In this document: positions 1 to 12,535 of the stretch, one piece after another
How positions within the stretch are numbered: position 1 is the stretch's first letter
Layout: each line of letters opens with the position of its first letter
From: Anaeramoeba flamelloides
Taxonomy: Eukaryota > Metamonada > Anaeramoebidae
DNA length: 64,000 bases
Direction: 5' to 3'
Assembly: GCA_027625915.1 (NCBI GenBank)
Contig: JANTQA010000033.1
Span: forward strand, 7,378,001-7,442,000
Notes under the pieces: model-generated
Told to the model about the DNA's origin: nothing
The model's input: only the letters and a program-made list of their open reading frames with translations
Databases searched by the model: none
Program-made: the position numbers and the translations under genes

Positions 1-1079
1 AATGAGTTCTTATTTTATCTGTGTCGTTTGTTGTGATTTGGTATTGAAGAACTGACTTTTCTTCAAAAAAAATAAGAAAGATTAAGATTTGTGAAGAGAT
101 AAATTTCAGATTTAAATTAGGTAATTTTCTGAAACAAGTTCTCGATTTTTCATTTAGTTCGACCATTTTTTTGAAACTGCTAGAATACCTTTTCCCTTTG
201 GTCTCAAAAGAAATTCCCTTTCTCGAATGAAAAACTTTTTTTCCAGTCTCTTTTACCAGAAGACTGATTTCACCATCAGCTAAAAAACCATTTCAAGAAT
301 TTTTAGTCTAATTTAAACTCTTCTTTCAAAAACAGGTTGATTATTTTGACTTCTACTTTTGGAAAAATTATTAAAGTTGATCTTAGAATAGGGTTTGAAG
401 GATCCAATGAATTATTTTCTGATGGTGAATGAAAACCATTTTCTATTTTTCGATTTTTATAAGATTGTTACTGATCAAAAATTACTCAAACTGATTATTT
501 TGAAGAATTTGAATGAAAAATTTTCAAGACTGGGAATATCAATCTTTTTTGGTTCGGTCATTTTTTGGAGTTGGTGTCAAAAAGATTTTGGGTCTTTCCC
601 ATTTTTTTTTTAATTGAAATTAGTTTTTGGATTTGATACTTGATCGTTTTAATCACAATGAATTTATTTGTTAACTCGAGAATTAATCAATTAAAGAAAA
701 TCTATTTTGAATGATATTGAAAAAAAATTTCTTCGTCAGATCATTCGATTTAAAAATAGGAATGAAAAAACCTTTCACTAGACCTTTGATCTTGTTAGAT
801 TTTTTTTTTATTCGAATAATTTTTCTTTTAAGAATTCACAAGTAAGTCGAAAAATTTGAAGTGTAATATTTTAGTTTTATTATCAGTCAAAGTCGTTTCG
901 TTTTGATTATTAAAAATTTCGCAGATTTCTTTTTTCATTTTTTTTTTTTTTGGAATTTAAATTATTTTCATCAGATTTGTGAAATATTTTTTTAATAAAT
1001 TAATTTCCTTTATTTTTTATTTTTTTTTTTTTAAATTTTTCCCGTTTTAAAAAGACCTTTAAACCAAAATAATTTGACG
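1..1079. other. Gene-free AT-rich leader upstream of the pseudoprotease
   Basis: T-rich sequence with many T-runs of 8 to 12. A 72-codon open frame at 395-613 has no recognisable features and is probably chance. The promoter of the next gene should lie in the right-hand part, but I see no unambiguous TATA or initiator motif against this background. Confidence 0.6.
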
Positions 1080-4000
1080 ATGAAGATTATTTCACTTCTT
1101 ATTGTAAGTTACTCTTTTTCCATTTTTCCTTTCGAATTCAAATTGATTATTTTATGTTCGGATCTAATTTTTTTTTTGTAAAGTTGTCAAAAATCACTTT
1201 TTTTTTTTTTTTTTTTAAACAAGACAATTATTTGCTCTTTTGAAATTCCTGAATAGATCTAAAAAAATGTTATCTAAAAGATCAATGTCTTTGTTTGTTG
1301 TTTAAAAAAAAAGAAGTGTTTCATATTATAAAAAAAAAATATGAGATTTATTGATCTACTTATGATGTGTTTTAAAAGAATTTCCAAGATAACTAAATGA
1401 CAAAAACTAAATTGTGGACTTTCTTCCTTTTTAAAAAAAAAAAACAAAACAATTTGAATCCCAAATAGTCGATCTTGTTCTTTGTCACGATAGCTACTGA
1501 GCCATATGTTCCATCTGAAGATTACTCTGAAGAATTTCAAATTATCCTGACTAAAGCACATAAAGTTTGGGAAGAAGGCTTCACTGGTTTAGGACAAGCG
1601 ATTTCCTTCATTACGGACTCTGTTCGAGGTGATCATAAATCCATCATTCAAAATTTTGATATGGCAGGATCGAAAAATTATTGTGAAGAAGGCACAGATT
1701 ACCCCTATGACGAATCTGAGACTACATCTACGGGGACATATTTAGCAAGTGTTGCTGCGGGCAGTGGGGAAAATTCATGCTGTGGCGTAGGTGTTGCGCC
1801 CAAGTCAAAGATCTATGGGCGAAGGGTCTCCTGCTCGAGCGCGACTGATGTGGAATTGATCAGTGCATTATCAGACACTACCACTGAGCCCGTGTCTGTC
1901 TTCCAAATGTCGATCATCCCGACAACGTGCGTGCTCTTTTTTGGGTGCCGATATTACCAACAGGATCCGATTGTTGCCAACAAGATTAAATCGAACACAC
2001 GCTGGGGGAGAAAGGGGTATGGTAACGTTCATGTCATCCCCGTGGGCGACCATTTTAGCTTGGGTTCCAATGTGAATTTTGCATCCTATGTCAAGCTTCC
2101 CGAGGTGATCGCTGTCGGTTCGGTTTCCAGCACGATGAGACATAGCTTTTTCAGTAACAGCGGCTATGCGCTTACAGTGACAGCACCGGGCGGTGGCTTT
2201 GACTTCAGTGGGCTCCACTTCTCGTTAGTTCTCGGGGCAGATATTAGCGAAGACACGGCGTGTTTGAAGAGCAAGGGAACGCAATCTGCTGCGTCTGTTG
2301 TTTCCGGTATCGTTGCCATGATCTTGGAGGCGCGACCAACCTTGACCGCTTGGGATGTGCAAAGCATTTTAATTGAGACAGCACAAAAGGTTGACGTTCA
2401 AGACGAGCGTTGGGCAACCAATGGCGCAGGGTTTTCTTATCACCCAGACTATGGGTTTGGTGTTGTCGATGCCCATGCAGCACTTCTCAGAGCTTTGGAC
2501 TTCAAATCCATCGGCCAAACGGTTGTCACTCAACCGGAGAAGACCTTAGCGTTCACTGCTGCCTCGGTTTTACCCACGACCACAATTCCTGATAACAATG
2601 AAGATGGGCTTGTCATTGAGATGATCTATGAACAGGATAAGATCATTTATGGGGGCGTTGTCTTCAGGGTTTCCATTACACACCTTCGTATAGGTGACAT
2701 TGGTATTGAAGTGTGGTCTCCAAGTGGCACTTATGCACAACTCACTGCTCAACATACAGATTATAACGACAACTTGGTCATGTTTCCATTTACCGCAAGA
2801 AACTTCTATAAAGAAAATGCAAAGGGTGTCTGGAAGATAAAATTCACAGACTCAAGAGCTGGATATGAGGGGAAATTGGTTTCGGTCGACCTCGAGGTCA
2901 CTGGAGTACCCGATGATACTGGTGCATGTCATATTGACTCTGATTGTAATGGACCTCATGGATATTGTAAATCAAATAACGAATGTGAATGCTATATCGG
3001 TTTCGGGGGCGTCAATTGTGAAGTGGAAATTTGCCCAGAAGACCAATGTAACGGACAGGGAACATGTGACCCAAACGATGGATCCTGTGATTGTGAAACA
3101 GGGTATGCTGGAGAAACTTGCGCAACCGAACTTTGTCCCACTGATAAATGTAACGGTCACGGTACATGTGATATAGCCGACGGATCCTGTGATTGTGAAA
3201 CAGGGTATGCTGGTGACACCTGTGAAAACCAACTTTGCCCAACGGATAAATGTGGCGACCACGGTACTTGTGTTACAAGTGATGGATCTTGTGAATGTGA
3301 CGCAGGATACATCGGTGACCTCTGTGATACAAATGTGTGCTCAGAAACAACATGTGCCAATGAAGGTACATGCGATCCAGAGACAGGGGAGTGTGAATGT
3401 CAAGATGGATGGATTGGAGACACATGTGAAGAATGGGCGTGTCCCGATGACAAATGTAAAAACGACGGCTTTTGCGACACACATACAGGCACCTGTAGAT
3501 GTGATTCAGGATGGATTGGAGACACATGTGAAGATGAAGCCTGCCCCAATGACAAATGTCTCAACGGTGGTACCTGTAGCGAGACAACCGGGGAGTGTAG
3601 CTGTATTGAGATCTGGACAGGCGAATATTGCACAGAAAAGAAATGCCAGGACGATTCCTGTAATTATCGAGGTGAATGTGACATTTACACAGGCGAGTGT
3701 GACTGTAACGAAGGATGGGAAGGCAGCTGCTGTCAAATAGAAATTTGCCCAATTAATATGTGCGCGCCAAATGGTGAATGTAGTTACGATGATGGTCTTT
3801 GTCATTGTGATGATGGATTTAGTGGAGACCACTGTGAAAACGATCACTGTGCAATTGATTACAATAGCTGTAATGCGGCAAACAACGGTGGTACCTGTAA
3901 TTACACTAGCACTGTGGGTCACTGTGACTGTAACGAGGACTGGAGCGGTCCTTCTTGTGAAGTCGATGGACGATCTCTCTGTACAACCGATGAACAATGC

Positions 4001-4453
4001 CTCAATGGCGGTGTCTGCTTAGATGAACAATGTGATTGTGCAGACGGATGGGACGGTGACTTTTGTGATGATGATTCATGCGGCCACACAAGATGTAACT
4101 CACACGGTTTCTGTTTGGATGATGGTACCTGTCAATGTGATCCCGGTTATGAGGATTTGGACTGTAGCCTTGACGTCTGTGAAGATGATATGTATGGTTG
4201 TTCAGCTGAATTTAAACGCGGTGAATGCGCCTTTGATGAAAACGACGAAGTGTATTGTGTGTGTAACGAAGAAATGGGCTATACAGGTACATACTGTCAT
4301 ATCGCTCCTGAAACATCACCTACCCCTTCACCTACCCCCGATGAAGAGCCTCCTATAGACGTTCTTCGTAGTGGAACTGACAGTGCTGCTGGTTCTTTCA
4401 AATTAACTTTCTTGGTTTTTATATCTTCTCTATTACTGTTACTTCTGAGCTAA
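1080..4453 (+). CDS. Secreted kexin/subtilisin-like pseudoprotease with P domain and about 13 EGF modules
   Basis: Two exons, 1080-1103 and 1469-4453, joined in phase 0 across a 365-nt GTAAGT...AG intron; 1002 aa. The join completes a signal peptide beginning MKIISLLISILFF. Residues about 35-350 match the kexin/furin S8 fold (VWEEGFTGLG, WATNGAG, YGFGVVDAHAAL), about 385-487 are a P domain (ITHLRIGDIGIEVWSPSGT), about 494-950 are tandem EGF modules with six cysteines each, then a Pro/Thr/Ser stalk and a hydrophobic C-terminus without a cytoplasmic tail, like a GPI-anchor signal. No prodomain lies between the signal peptide and the peptidase fold. The catalytic triad positions carry Thr57, Thr96 and Gln280 in place of Asp, His and Ser, so it should not cleave. 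An adhesion or binding role is inferred. The exon is much more GC-rich than its surroundings. Confidence 0.9.
3000..3640 (+). repeat. Tandem EGF-coding units with 102-bp period
   Basis: Inside the pseudoprotease. The stretch starting gatcctgtgattgtgaaaca occurs at 3081 and again at 3183, and the stretch starting atggattggagacacatgtg occurs at 3409 and again at 3511. Both spacings are 102 bp, that is 34 codons or one EGF module. Near-identity at the DNA level points to recent unit duplication or conversion, while the outer modules are more diverged. Confidence 0.85.
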
Positions 4454-7061
4454 CTAATTATCTTTTTTTGATTTTCAAAAACATTTTTTTTAAATAAAAA
4501 TAATTTATATAACCAATTTATTAACGTTTTATTAAACAATATTTCTTTAATTATTTGGGATTAGATATTTTAAGAATAATATACCTGATTTTAATAGGAA
4601 GTATTCCATCTTCTTCTTATTATTATTATAATTTTTTTTAATTACCCAATAGGTGATTTCATTTTTCTTTATTTTAATATGTCACTAATAAAAAAAAATT
4701 CATTTAAAATTAATTTGGTTTTTATTTTATTTCTTTTTCCTCAAATTTTTTATAATTAGGTTTTTAACTTTATCTAACTTGTCAGTCTTATTTAAATTGA
4801 GGAAAACATTGGTTCGATTTTGGTTCTATAAATAGCATTAGTTTCATCTTTCTCTTTTTAGTATTAATTCCGAATAATATTTTGAAAAATTTAATTATTT
4901 TCAAAGTCTTCTTTCCAAATACTTTAGATTCTCAGAAAATCTTAACTTAATCATTTGGTATCTGGAAACAAAAAAATTGAAAATTTTAGAGATGTTTTTT
5001 CCCTTTATTCAAAGATCGACCTATTAAAGTTTGGAAAAGTTATATCATTGAGTTAAAGTTATATTTAACTTTTAATTCGAATAATAGCCATACTCACTTT
5101 AGTGTCTTGTTAAAGAAAACCTTTTAATGATTGGATTTCTCAGAAAACAAAATAAATGAGTAATTTGATAAATTGGGGAGCTCAGATATCCTAGTATAAT
5201 AAATTGACATATCAATTAAAAAAAAAAGGAAATCAAAATAAATAAAAAAATTTACACTTGAAAAAATTAAAGAAAAATCATTCATTTATAGATATTATAT
5301 ATATCATTTAATCTTGTTCAAAATTGGTTTTATTTTTAGATTCTTAATAGAATACCTTTTATTTCAAAAAATTACTTGATTAACAAATTACCTAATATGG
5401 ATAAAGAATTTCCAAAAATGAATTTAAATTCTATTTTCATTTAATTCATCGAAATACAGTTTGGGTTAAGAAAATAGGAAATCTTTTTTAAAATCCTCTC
5501 TTCAGAAATATAGATTTATTCGATTATACTGTTTGATTTTAATATTTATAAATTTCCTCATCTAATTTCAAAACCAAAGGAACCAGTAATATTGTAATTT
5601 CGATTCTTTCCCCATTTTTCTATATTTTAGGTTTAATCTTTTGTAACTGTTTTTTGATTTTGAGAATTCAAACATCTTTATTTTAATTTTTGAAATAATA
5701 TTCTTTATTTTGGCATTGTTTGATAAAAATATTTGAAAATTGAATTTAAAAAGCAAATTTAAAAAATTTTTTTGTAAAATAATAATCAAAATACCGTTAA
5801 TTGCAAAATAAAAAGATCAAAATTTTCATTCAGATTTCGATAAAAATCTATCATCAAAAAAATTAAAACTCAATAAATAAAATAAATCTCCAATTCTAAA
5901 GGGAAATCAATATTTTAGCTTCTTTTGATATAAGTTTCAAAATTTGAAATGTTACATAAATTTTTTATTATAATTTTGGAAAGCTGAATTAAAATATTGT
6001 TCAATTTATTTTTCAACGAATAGTAGTAACGGGTGGAGAGTTACAAGGTTGTGTGTTGTTTGAATTCGTTTTCACATCAAGAAGACAAAGAAAACATATC
6101 TTGTAAAATCTCCTTTGATTGAAATTTTTTATTTTTCCTTCTTGATTTCCTCAAGTTTATTCTATGGAAATGTTGCCTTTCTTGTTTGATCTTCAAAAAA
6201 AAAGTATTTGTTTCAAATACACACCCACACGAGTCTATTTTTCTTGGTTTATCCATAGATTAATTTCAATCGATCAATATATACATTTTTAGATCCAAAA
6301 TCTAATTCAAGTAAAACAAGTATGTATCAAAAAATTGAAAAATTTTAGATTCAAATATGATTTACTTTATTACTCTTTTCGCAAATAGAATAGAGCACCG
6401 AATAGTATCTTTGGTTTCAAAGTTCTAATAACATGTGACACTCAAAAAATCTTTTTTTTTGAATTTTTTGAAAATTGAAATTTTCTAAAGTTGAGAAAAT
6501 TTAATTGCTTCCTTAAATAAAATTATTTCTTTAAAGCTAATTGTTGTTTCGAAGTGTATAATACATAACTTTCTATCAGTGTGTGATCAATGTAATGAAC
6601 TATTACTATCCAAAATATTTTAATTGAAAAGATCCAACGAATTTGATCAATTGTAATGGTAAATTATTTTAGACAAATAAAATAAATCAAAACTGTTACC
6701 AAAATTAAGAAGGAAAACACCAATTTCTCTTCAACAAAAATAATTTTTAATTTTCACTTTAAATTAAAAAAAAATTACAACTTAATCTTACACATTTTGA
6801 TAAAAATATATTAAATCTATTTTAAAATTCAACAAAAGTGAATAAACTGGCATACATTTTAGATTATATTTTAATTTTCAATCAAATTTTTTCACTGTAA
6901 AAATTTATTTTGATTTTGAGAAAAAATCTGTCAAAAATTATTATGAAATAGCATCTATTCTTTCATTTTTAACATATTTCATAAATTATAAAAAAATTAT
7001 TGGGATCATATTACAGAAAAGTATTTTTTTTAGTTTTGCTGGAAACTTAAAGTTATTTATT
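4454..7061. other. Intergenic spacer
   Basis: No coding frame supported. AATAAA-like sequence at about 4492 could serve polyadenylation of the upstream gene. The middle holds one copy of an old 1.1-1.3-kb dispersed repeat (about 5165-6450). The right end should hold the promoter of the GTPase gene. Confidence 0.6.
5165..6450. repeat. Old dispersed repeat, copy 1 of 2
   Basis: Collinear with 50365-51415. Shared blocks in the same order include ctattttcatttaattcat, ttttaatttttgaaataata, a tttcaaatacacac block, a ctcttttcgcaaatag-like block and ggtttcaaagtt. Diverged with many indels, no coding frame and no ends I can define, so class unknown and boundaries approximate. Confidence 0.55.
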
Positions 7062-10000
7062 ATGAATAATAATTTTTGGAATCAACCATACCAGGTATTT
7101 TTGGTGGGTGGTCTAGCTTCTGGAAAAAGTGCAATCTTTTATTATTTAACAGATTTTACATTTAATTTAAATAATACTACAACATTAGGGATAAATTTTG
7201 ATCTGATAAAAGTACCTATAAACAAGAAAAGTATTCCAATTAGGTAAATTAATAACTTTCTTTCTTTCTTTCTTTTCTTTCAAATAATGTCATACTAGGA
7301 ATAGAGTTTTCAGTAACGGTGTATGTAATGTAAATGTTTCTTGGTTCCAAAATTTGGATTTGTAAGTTTGATTTTTAGGCGAAAATCAAAAAACAGATCT
7401 CAACTTTATTTAGATGTCAGAAATTCACTTTAATTTTCAGAAATGTAGAGATCCTTTGATTTTTTCAATAATAGCCTGTATTTATTCAAATTTAGATTTT
7501 GATTTAAATGATAAAGTTGCTCGAAAAAACATACAACTTTTTTTTTTCATTAAAAAGACTTTAAATAATTAAAATTCTTATTTATTTTAATTCCCAAAGG
7601 TAATAGAGTAATTATTTTAACAAGGATACAATTAAACCCGATACCTAAACTCCTTTATCAACTTTTGAGAAAAGATTTTTCTTTTTTAAAGAAATCATTT
7701 TTACCAACGAAAAGTTTCAATAAAAACTCTGATCATTTTTGATCGTTCTAATTGGATTTTTCATTAAAAAAGAGAAAAATTTGTCAAAGATTTTTATTTT
7801 GATGAAATCTCACTTTTTAATTCTTTTTGATGATTTGTATGAACAAACAACATTAAAAATAATTTGATATTTTAAAACAACAAGTAAAACAAATCAAATA
7901 TTGAATCTCTTGAAGATCTGAAAAAAAATGATCATTTTTTTTACTTTTCATAATACTTATTATCTTTCTTGAAATTTATCAGATCGAGTATTATTCTTTT
8001 CCAAATATTCAGAGTATACAAACAAGGAACTGTTTCTTATTAAAATAAGCCATTTGATAGATATTTAATATTTTTTTATTCTTCGGATTATTAATTTGAA
8101 TAAATTTTATTTATTTTAAAATATAAAAAATTGAGAAATAAAAGTAAAATCTATTGATGTATTTACTCTTTGTGTTATTACAAATTCATTGAAATTATTA
8201 AGATTGGCGTACTCATTATTTGATTAAAAATATAAAAATTAAAAATTATTACTTTCGGTTATTTGTTGAATTGTCACAGGTTGTACAAATGTTTTTATGG
8301 TGAATTTTTTAATTTAAATTGTTTGTTTTTTTCTCTTTTTTTTTTGCGAAAAGAAAAAAAAAAATTGTTGAGAACTGTTTTTAGAATAAATAATTGATAT
8401 TTTTTTCAATTTTTTACTAATTATTATATTTTTTTTGAAAACAAGTTGGTTTTTTAGTCTGGTTTATTCTAACACTTCATGGTTTTATTATTTAAGTGTC
8501 TTTTTGAACACTCCTACATCGGCAATAAGATTTCTTTCTTCTTGAACAAGAAATAATTTTTTTGTTGAAATAATTTGGAAAGATGTTTGATTTTTACTTT
8601 TTCAAAAATGTGGAAAAAAATGGATCAAACTTTTAAAAATTATATACCGTCTCTGAAAATACCATAAATGGAAGTTTAGTATTATGATAATCAGATTTTT
8701 TGACTTCTTTTTTCAACCCAAGATATGGTAAAAGTTTTTTTGAATTTGCTATTAAATTTACTAGAAGATTGTTTTTAGTTTAATAGTCACTTAAGTAGTA
8801 AATCAAATAAAACTGTAAATTTCGTAATCCAATAAGAAAATATTGAACTATCAGAAAACCTGAACACATAAAAAAACTTCCTTGTTTTATATTATCTATG
8901 TCAAAGAAATCAGGACTTTTTTGTTTTTGAGTGTGGTTATTTTAACTTTTTTAAGTTTTCAATTTTTAGAAAAAAGTAGGGCTTTTTTGACAATAAAAAG
9001 TTCTTATAATCGTACTGAAACATCTTAATTCCATTTAAAGTTTTGCTCCCCATTTTTTTTTAATATATAATTTGAAAAGATAAAAAAAACCATAAAAAGT
9101 GAAAACTTTTTAAAAGTAGTTATGCTCTTATTTGAGTTATAAATTTATCAAATTTCTTTTGAAAATCAATTTTATATTTCAATAATAATTATTTATTTCT
9201 TTTATTTTTATTTTTGTGGAATTTATCTAATGTAAACTCTTTTTTCTATCAACAAGGTCGAGTTTTTTTGAAGAAAAAAAAATAATCACTGTGTTTTATC
9301 CAATATTATTCTTAGAATAAATTTTTAATTTTTAGATCAGAATCCTTTTTTCTAATTTGAACAATTTTCCTTTTTTTTTTATTATCTTACTTTTTTTTAA
9401 AAAGAAAAAAATAAAAAAAAATGTTAAAAATCCAAATTAAAATTAAGAAAATTGAGGATTTGTAATTTCTTTTAAAATGAAAACATTTAATATCAAAAAA
9501 TCGGATTCTCAATAATTGTCATTTCCAAAAGAACTTGAGAAATTTTACAAAATATTTTAAATTTATATGCCCTAAAACTGTTTTCCATTTTTTTTTATCT
9601 GGGAAAGTTTATAATTTTTTAATCTAAATTAAATATCAAAAATTTGGTTATTGTTTTAAATAGTAGAAAAAAATTACAATATGTGATTTACATACAATGT
9701 GGATATAATTTTGCTTTTACAAACTTTTATTTATTTTTTGTATATTCTTTTTGGTTTTCATTTCCTTTTTAGTGGTTTCGTAATCTATTTCTTTAGATCT
9801 GGAATTTTTACTAATGATTGATAGAAGGTTAATGTAAATGTTTATTAAATAGAAAAATCCAGATACAATTAGTTGATGGTCTCTATTGATTTGATCGATC
9901 AATAATTGTATGTAAAATCTATACAATTGTATCAATATAATTTTTTATTCCGATCTTTTCATCATTTTTAAAAACACTTGGATTTTTATTTTTTCTTTTT

Positions 10001-11120
10001 ATATTTTTTTCTTTTATAAGGATAAAAAATTTTATTTAGAAAAGCCTCAGTACTGTAGAATTTAATTGTAGTTTAATATTATATTTGGAAAAATATAATA
10101 AATTGTTATATTTTTACTTATTTTTGGTTTTGGGGGTTTCCAAATTTTTGGAATGGAGTTTATTTATTGGTGAAGTTCAATTCTAATATGAAGTTAATTA
10201 TTTCTCTTATTTTTAAATAATAATATGTTGGTTGATTCTGAAAAAAAAAAAGAAAATTTTCATTTTTAACTGGACTAATTTGAGTGAAATCATGTTTAGA
10301 GATATCAACATGATAATATATAGATTATTTTGGTGAAATAAATCTTTTGAGTAATAAGACCCAAGATATAGTAAATGGGAATACTCAAATAAACAAAAAC
10401 ACAAAGGCAAGAAACATATAAGTTGGTAAATAATAATATTTGAAAATACGGATTATTCTACTTTAACTTAAATATAAATTTCTATTCTATTTACAACAAA
10501 TACATATAATAGGCTATGGGATTCTGGTGGTAACCAAAAATTTGAAACATTTCTCAATGGATATATGAAAAAATCTGATGGGTTAATTTTTGTTTATGAT
10601 TGTAATTCGAAAGATTCTTTTCAAGATATGTGTAGGAAAAGAAAGATCATAATTCATAAGGCAAAGAAGGAATATTCACAAATTATATGTGCAACACAAT
10701 TTGATCATTTTGATTATTCAAAAAAAAATTTAAAATTATTAAAAAGAGCAAAGGTTTATTCAAAAATCAATAATATACCATTTTATAAAATTTCAGCTAA
10801 AACAGGACAAAGTATATATTTTATTTTTTTTTTGTTATTTGTAAGTTTTACAAATAATCATTTGTTAATTCTACTAAGTTTATTAATTTTTTGTTTCTTT
10901 TCTTGGATATTAATTTAAAAAAAAAAAACATATTAATAATTTTTTAGATATAAAACAAGTTATGGTGGATATAACAAAACAGATAGTAAACAAATCAATA
11001 ACAATTAAAAAACCCCAAGAAACAAAAAAATACAATCGCTGTATGGTTAATAACTCTGATTTATCATTGATAGAAAAGAATAAACAGTTAAATAAATCTA
11101 AAAAAAAGAGAATTCATTAA
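7062..11120 (+). CDS. Small GTPase, Tem1/Spg1-like (Ras superfamily)
   Basis: Three exons, 7062-7243, 10513-10811 and 10948-11120; 217 aa. The phases (2, then 1) fit and restore the fold. G1 is GGLASGKS (16-23), switch I is TTLGINF, G3 is WDSGG (63-67), G4 is the unusual TQFD (122-125) and G5 is SAK (155-157). WDxGG and a G4 of the form T-x-[FY]-D followed by HF match the septation/mitotic-exit GTPases Spg1 and Tem1 better than Rab (WDTAG, NKxD). The glutamine after the G3 glycine is Asn68. The C-terminus ends KKKRIH with no prenylation cysteine, which also fits Spg1/Tem1, which are recruited by scaffolds. GTP-binding switch is near certain, the subfamily less so. Intron 1 is 3269 nt and intron 2 is 136 nt. 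Confidence 0.85.
8280..8730. repeat. Diverged dispersed repeat, copy 1 of 2
   Basis: Matches 13800-14250 in order: a ttatttttctctttttt block, the tcaaaaatgtggaaaaaaat / ggatcaaa block, and atcagattttttgacttctt near the right end. No coding frame; ends not defined. Confidence 0.45.
9640..10165. repeat. Mariner-like MITE (family M2), copy 1, inside GTPase intron 1
   Basis: The block atgattgatagaaggttaat (9814) recurs as its reverse complement at about 12120-12150, with further flanking matches. The right end carries gtttccaaatttttggaatg followed by gagttta, which resembles the ends of the Tc1/mariner element at 60757-61803. Left boundary uncertain. Confidence 0.5.
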
Positions 11121-11782
11121 ATCACAATTAGTTATGTTGGATTCGAAATAACCAAAAGGGTGTATATAATGAATATTAAAAAAAAACCAAATATTTAAAA
11201 ATAAAAATAATATATTTCGAAATATTACTTAATTAATATTTCTAATAGTAATAAATTTAAAATTAATTTTATGAATAAAATTTTATTTGAAATAATAGCA
11301 AATAATTTTCTTGTATTATTCTAATTATAAAAAAAAATATATCTAACAAAATTCTAATATGTTTTTTTTTCTCTCTCTCTTTATTTTTTTTTTTTTAGTC
11401 CTTTCTCTTAATTTTTTCATGTACTTGTGCGTGTGTGTGTGTTTATCGAATGTTATTTATAAACTGAAGTGTGTATTTTTTTCATTCAATTTTTTTTTGT
11501 GTTAAACAAAAACTTGTTAAAATTTAAATAGATTAATACCTTGAAAACTTCTTTTATAAAATTAATTAATTAAATCTTTATTACAATTAAAAAGTTTAAA
11601 AATTTTTTTTATTTATGGTTTCCTTATTGAAAAAAAAACATTTTTGGAAATATGATTTCAAAATTTCTTGATAACGTTGTGAAATATTACTAAGACATTA
11701 TACTTCATTTGGTATTGTAATTCAGACAAATATGATGAAATTATAGAGTTTTTATTATTGATTTGTAATAATCAAATTATTA

Positions 11783-12346
11783 AGTGTTTCCAAATAAACC
11801 CGATTCCAAAAATTTTGTACCCACTCAAAATCAAAAATACGTGAAAAAATCACAATTTATTGTATTTTACAAAATATACTATTAAAACAGGATTAAGTTC
11901 TATAGTACTGATGATTTTTTAAATAATAATTTTTATCCAAATAAAAGAAATAACAATAAAATGAAAAAATAAATATCTTAGTGTTTTAAAAATGAGGAAT
12001 AAGCTTTAATAAAAATTGTATCTGTAAATTTGTTGAAATTTCACTGACAATTATTGATCGATCAAAATATAAGATAAAATCTGTTAATTTTATCTGGTTT
12101 TTCTATTTAATAAAATCATACATTAACCTTCTATCAATCATTGATAATCATTTCCAGATCAAAAAAAAAAAAAATCAGATAGTGTAAATGGAAAAAAATC
12201 GTATGAAAATAAATCAAAAATGAAAAAAATAAAAATAATAATATTGTTTGTAAAATAAAAATTATTTCTGAATTGAATATAGAGTGTGTGTTGTTATTAT
12301 TCTAACTATTTAAATTGTTTCCAACTTTTTGGAATTTAATTTTTGA
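11783..12346. repeat. Mariner-like MITE (family M2), copy 2
   Basis: Left end carries aacccgattccaaaaatttt, right end carries tttccaactttttggaattt: inverted, imperfect termini of the TTCCAAAAA type. The interior matches the reverse complement of 9721-9950. No coding frame. Confidence 0.5.
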
Positions 12347-12535
12347 TATGTATATATAAACACCCCTATTCAAATTTTGAAACACACCAAAATTCAATTT
12401 TTGAAATAAAAAATCTTATTTAATCAATCATTGGTGAAATACAAATTAAAACTGTTCACTGAGTGAAATTTTAATAATTATTTATAAATTAAATACTCAT
12501 AAAACAAAAAATAAATAATTATAAGAATAAATCGG

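Larger units (their letters stand above)
7244..10512 (+). other. Giant intron 1 of the GTPase gene
   Basis: Donor GTAAAT followed by a TTTC-repeat tract; acceptor ATAATAG. It holds a repeat related to 13800-14250 (at about 8280-8730) and a mariner-like non-autonomous element ending at about 10165. No coding sequence supported. Confidence 0.75.

Noticed and set aside
395-613. 72-codon open frame on the plus strand
   Set aside because: No recognisable domain, low-complexity end (FGSFPFFF) and no splice or repeat context; chance is sufficient.
1871-3997. Several open frames of 60-183 codons on both strands across the pseudoprotease gene
   Set aside because: They are shadows of the GC-richer, EGF-repeat coding frame; their apparent repeats mirror the real modules.
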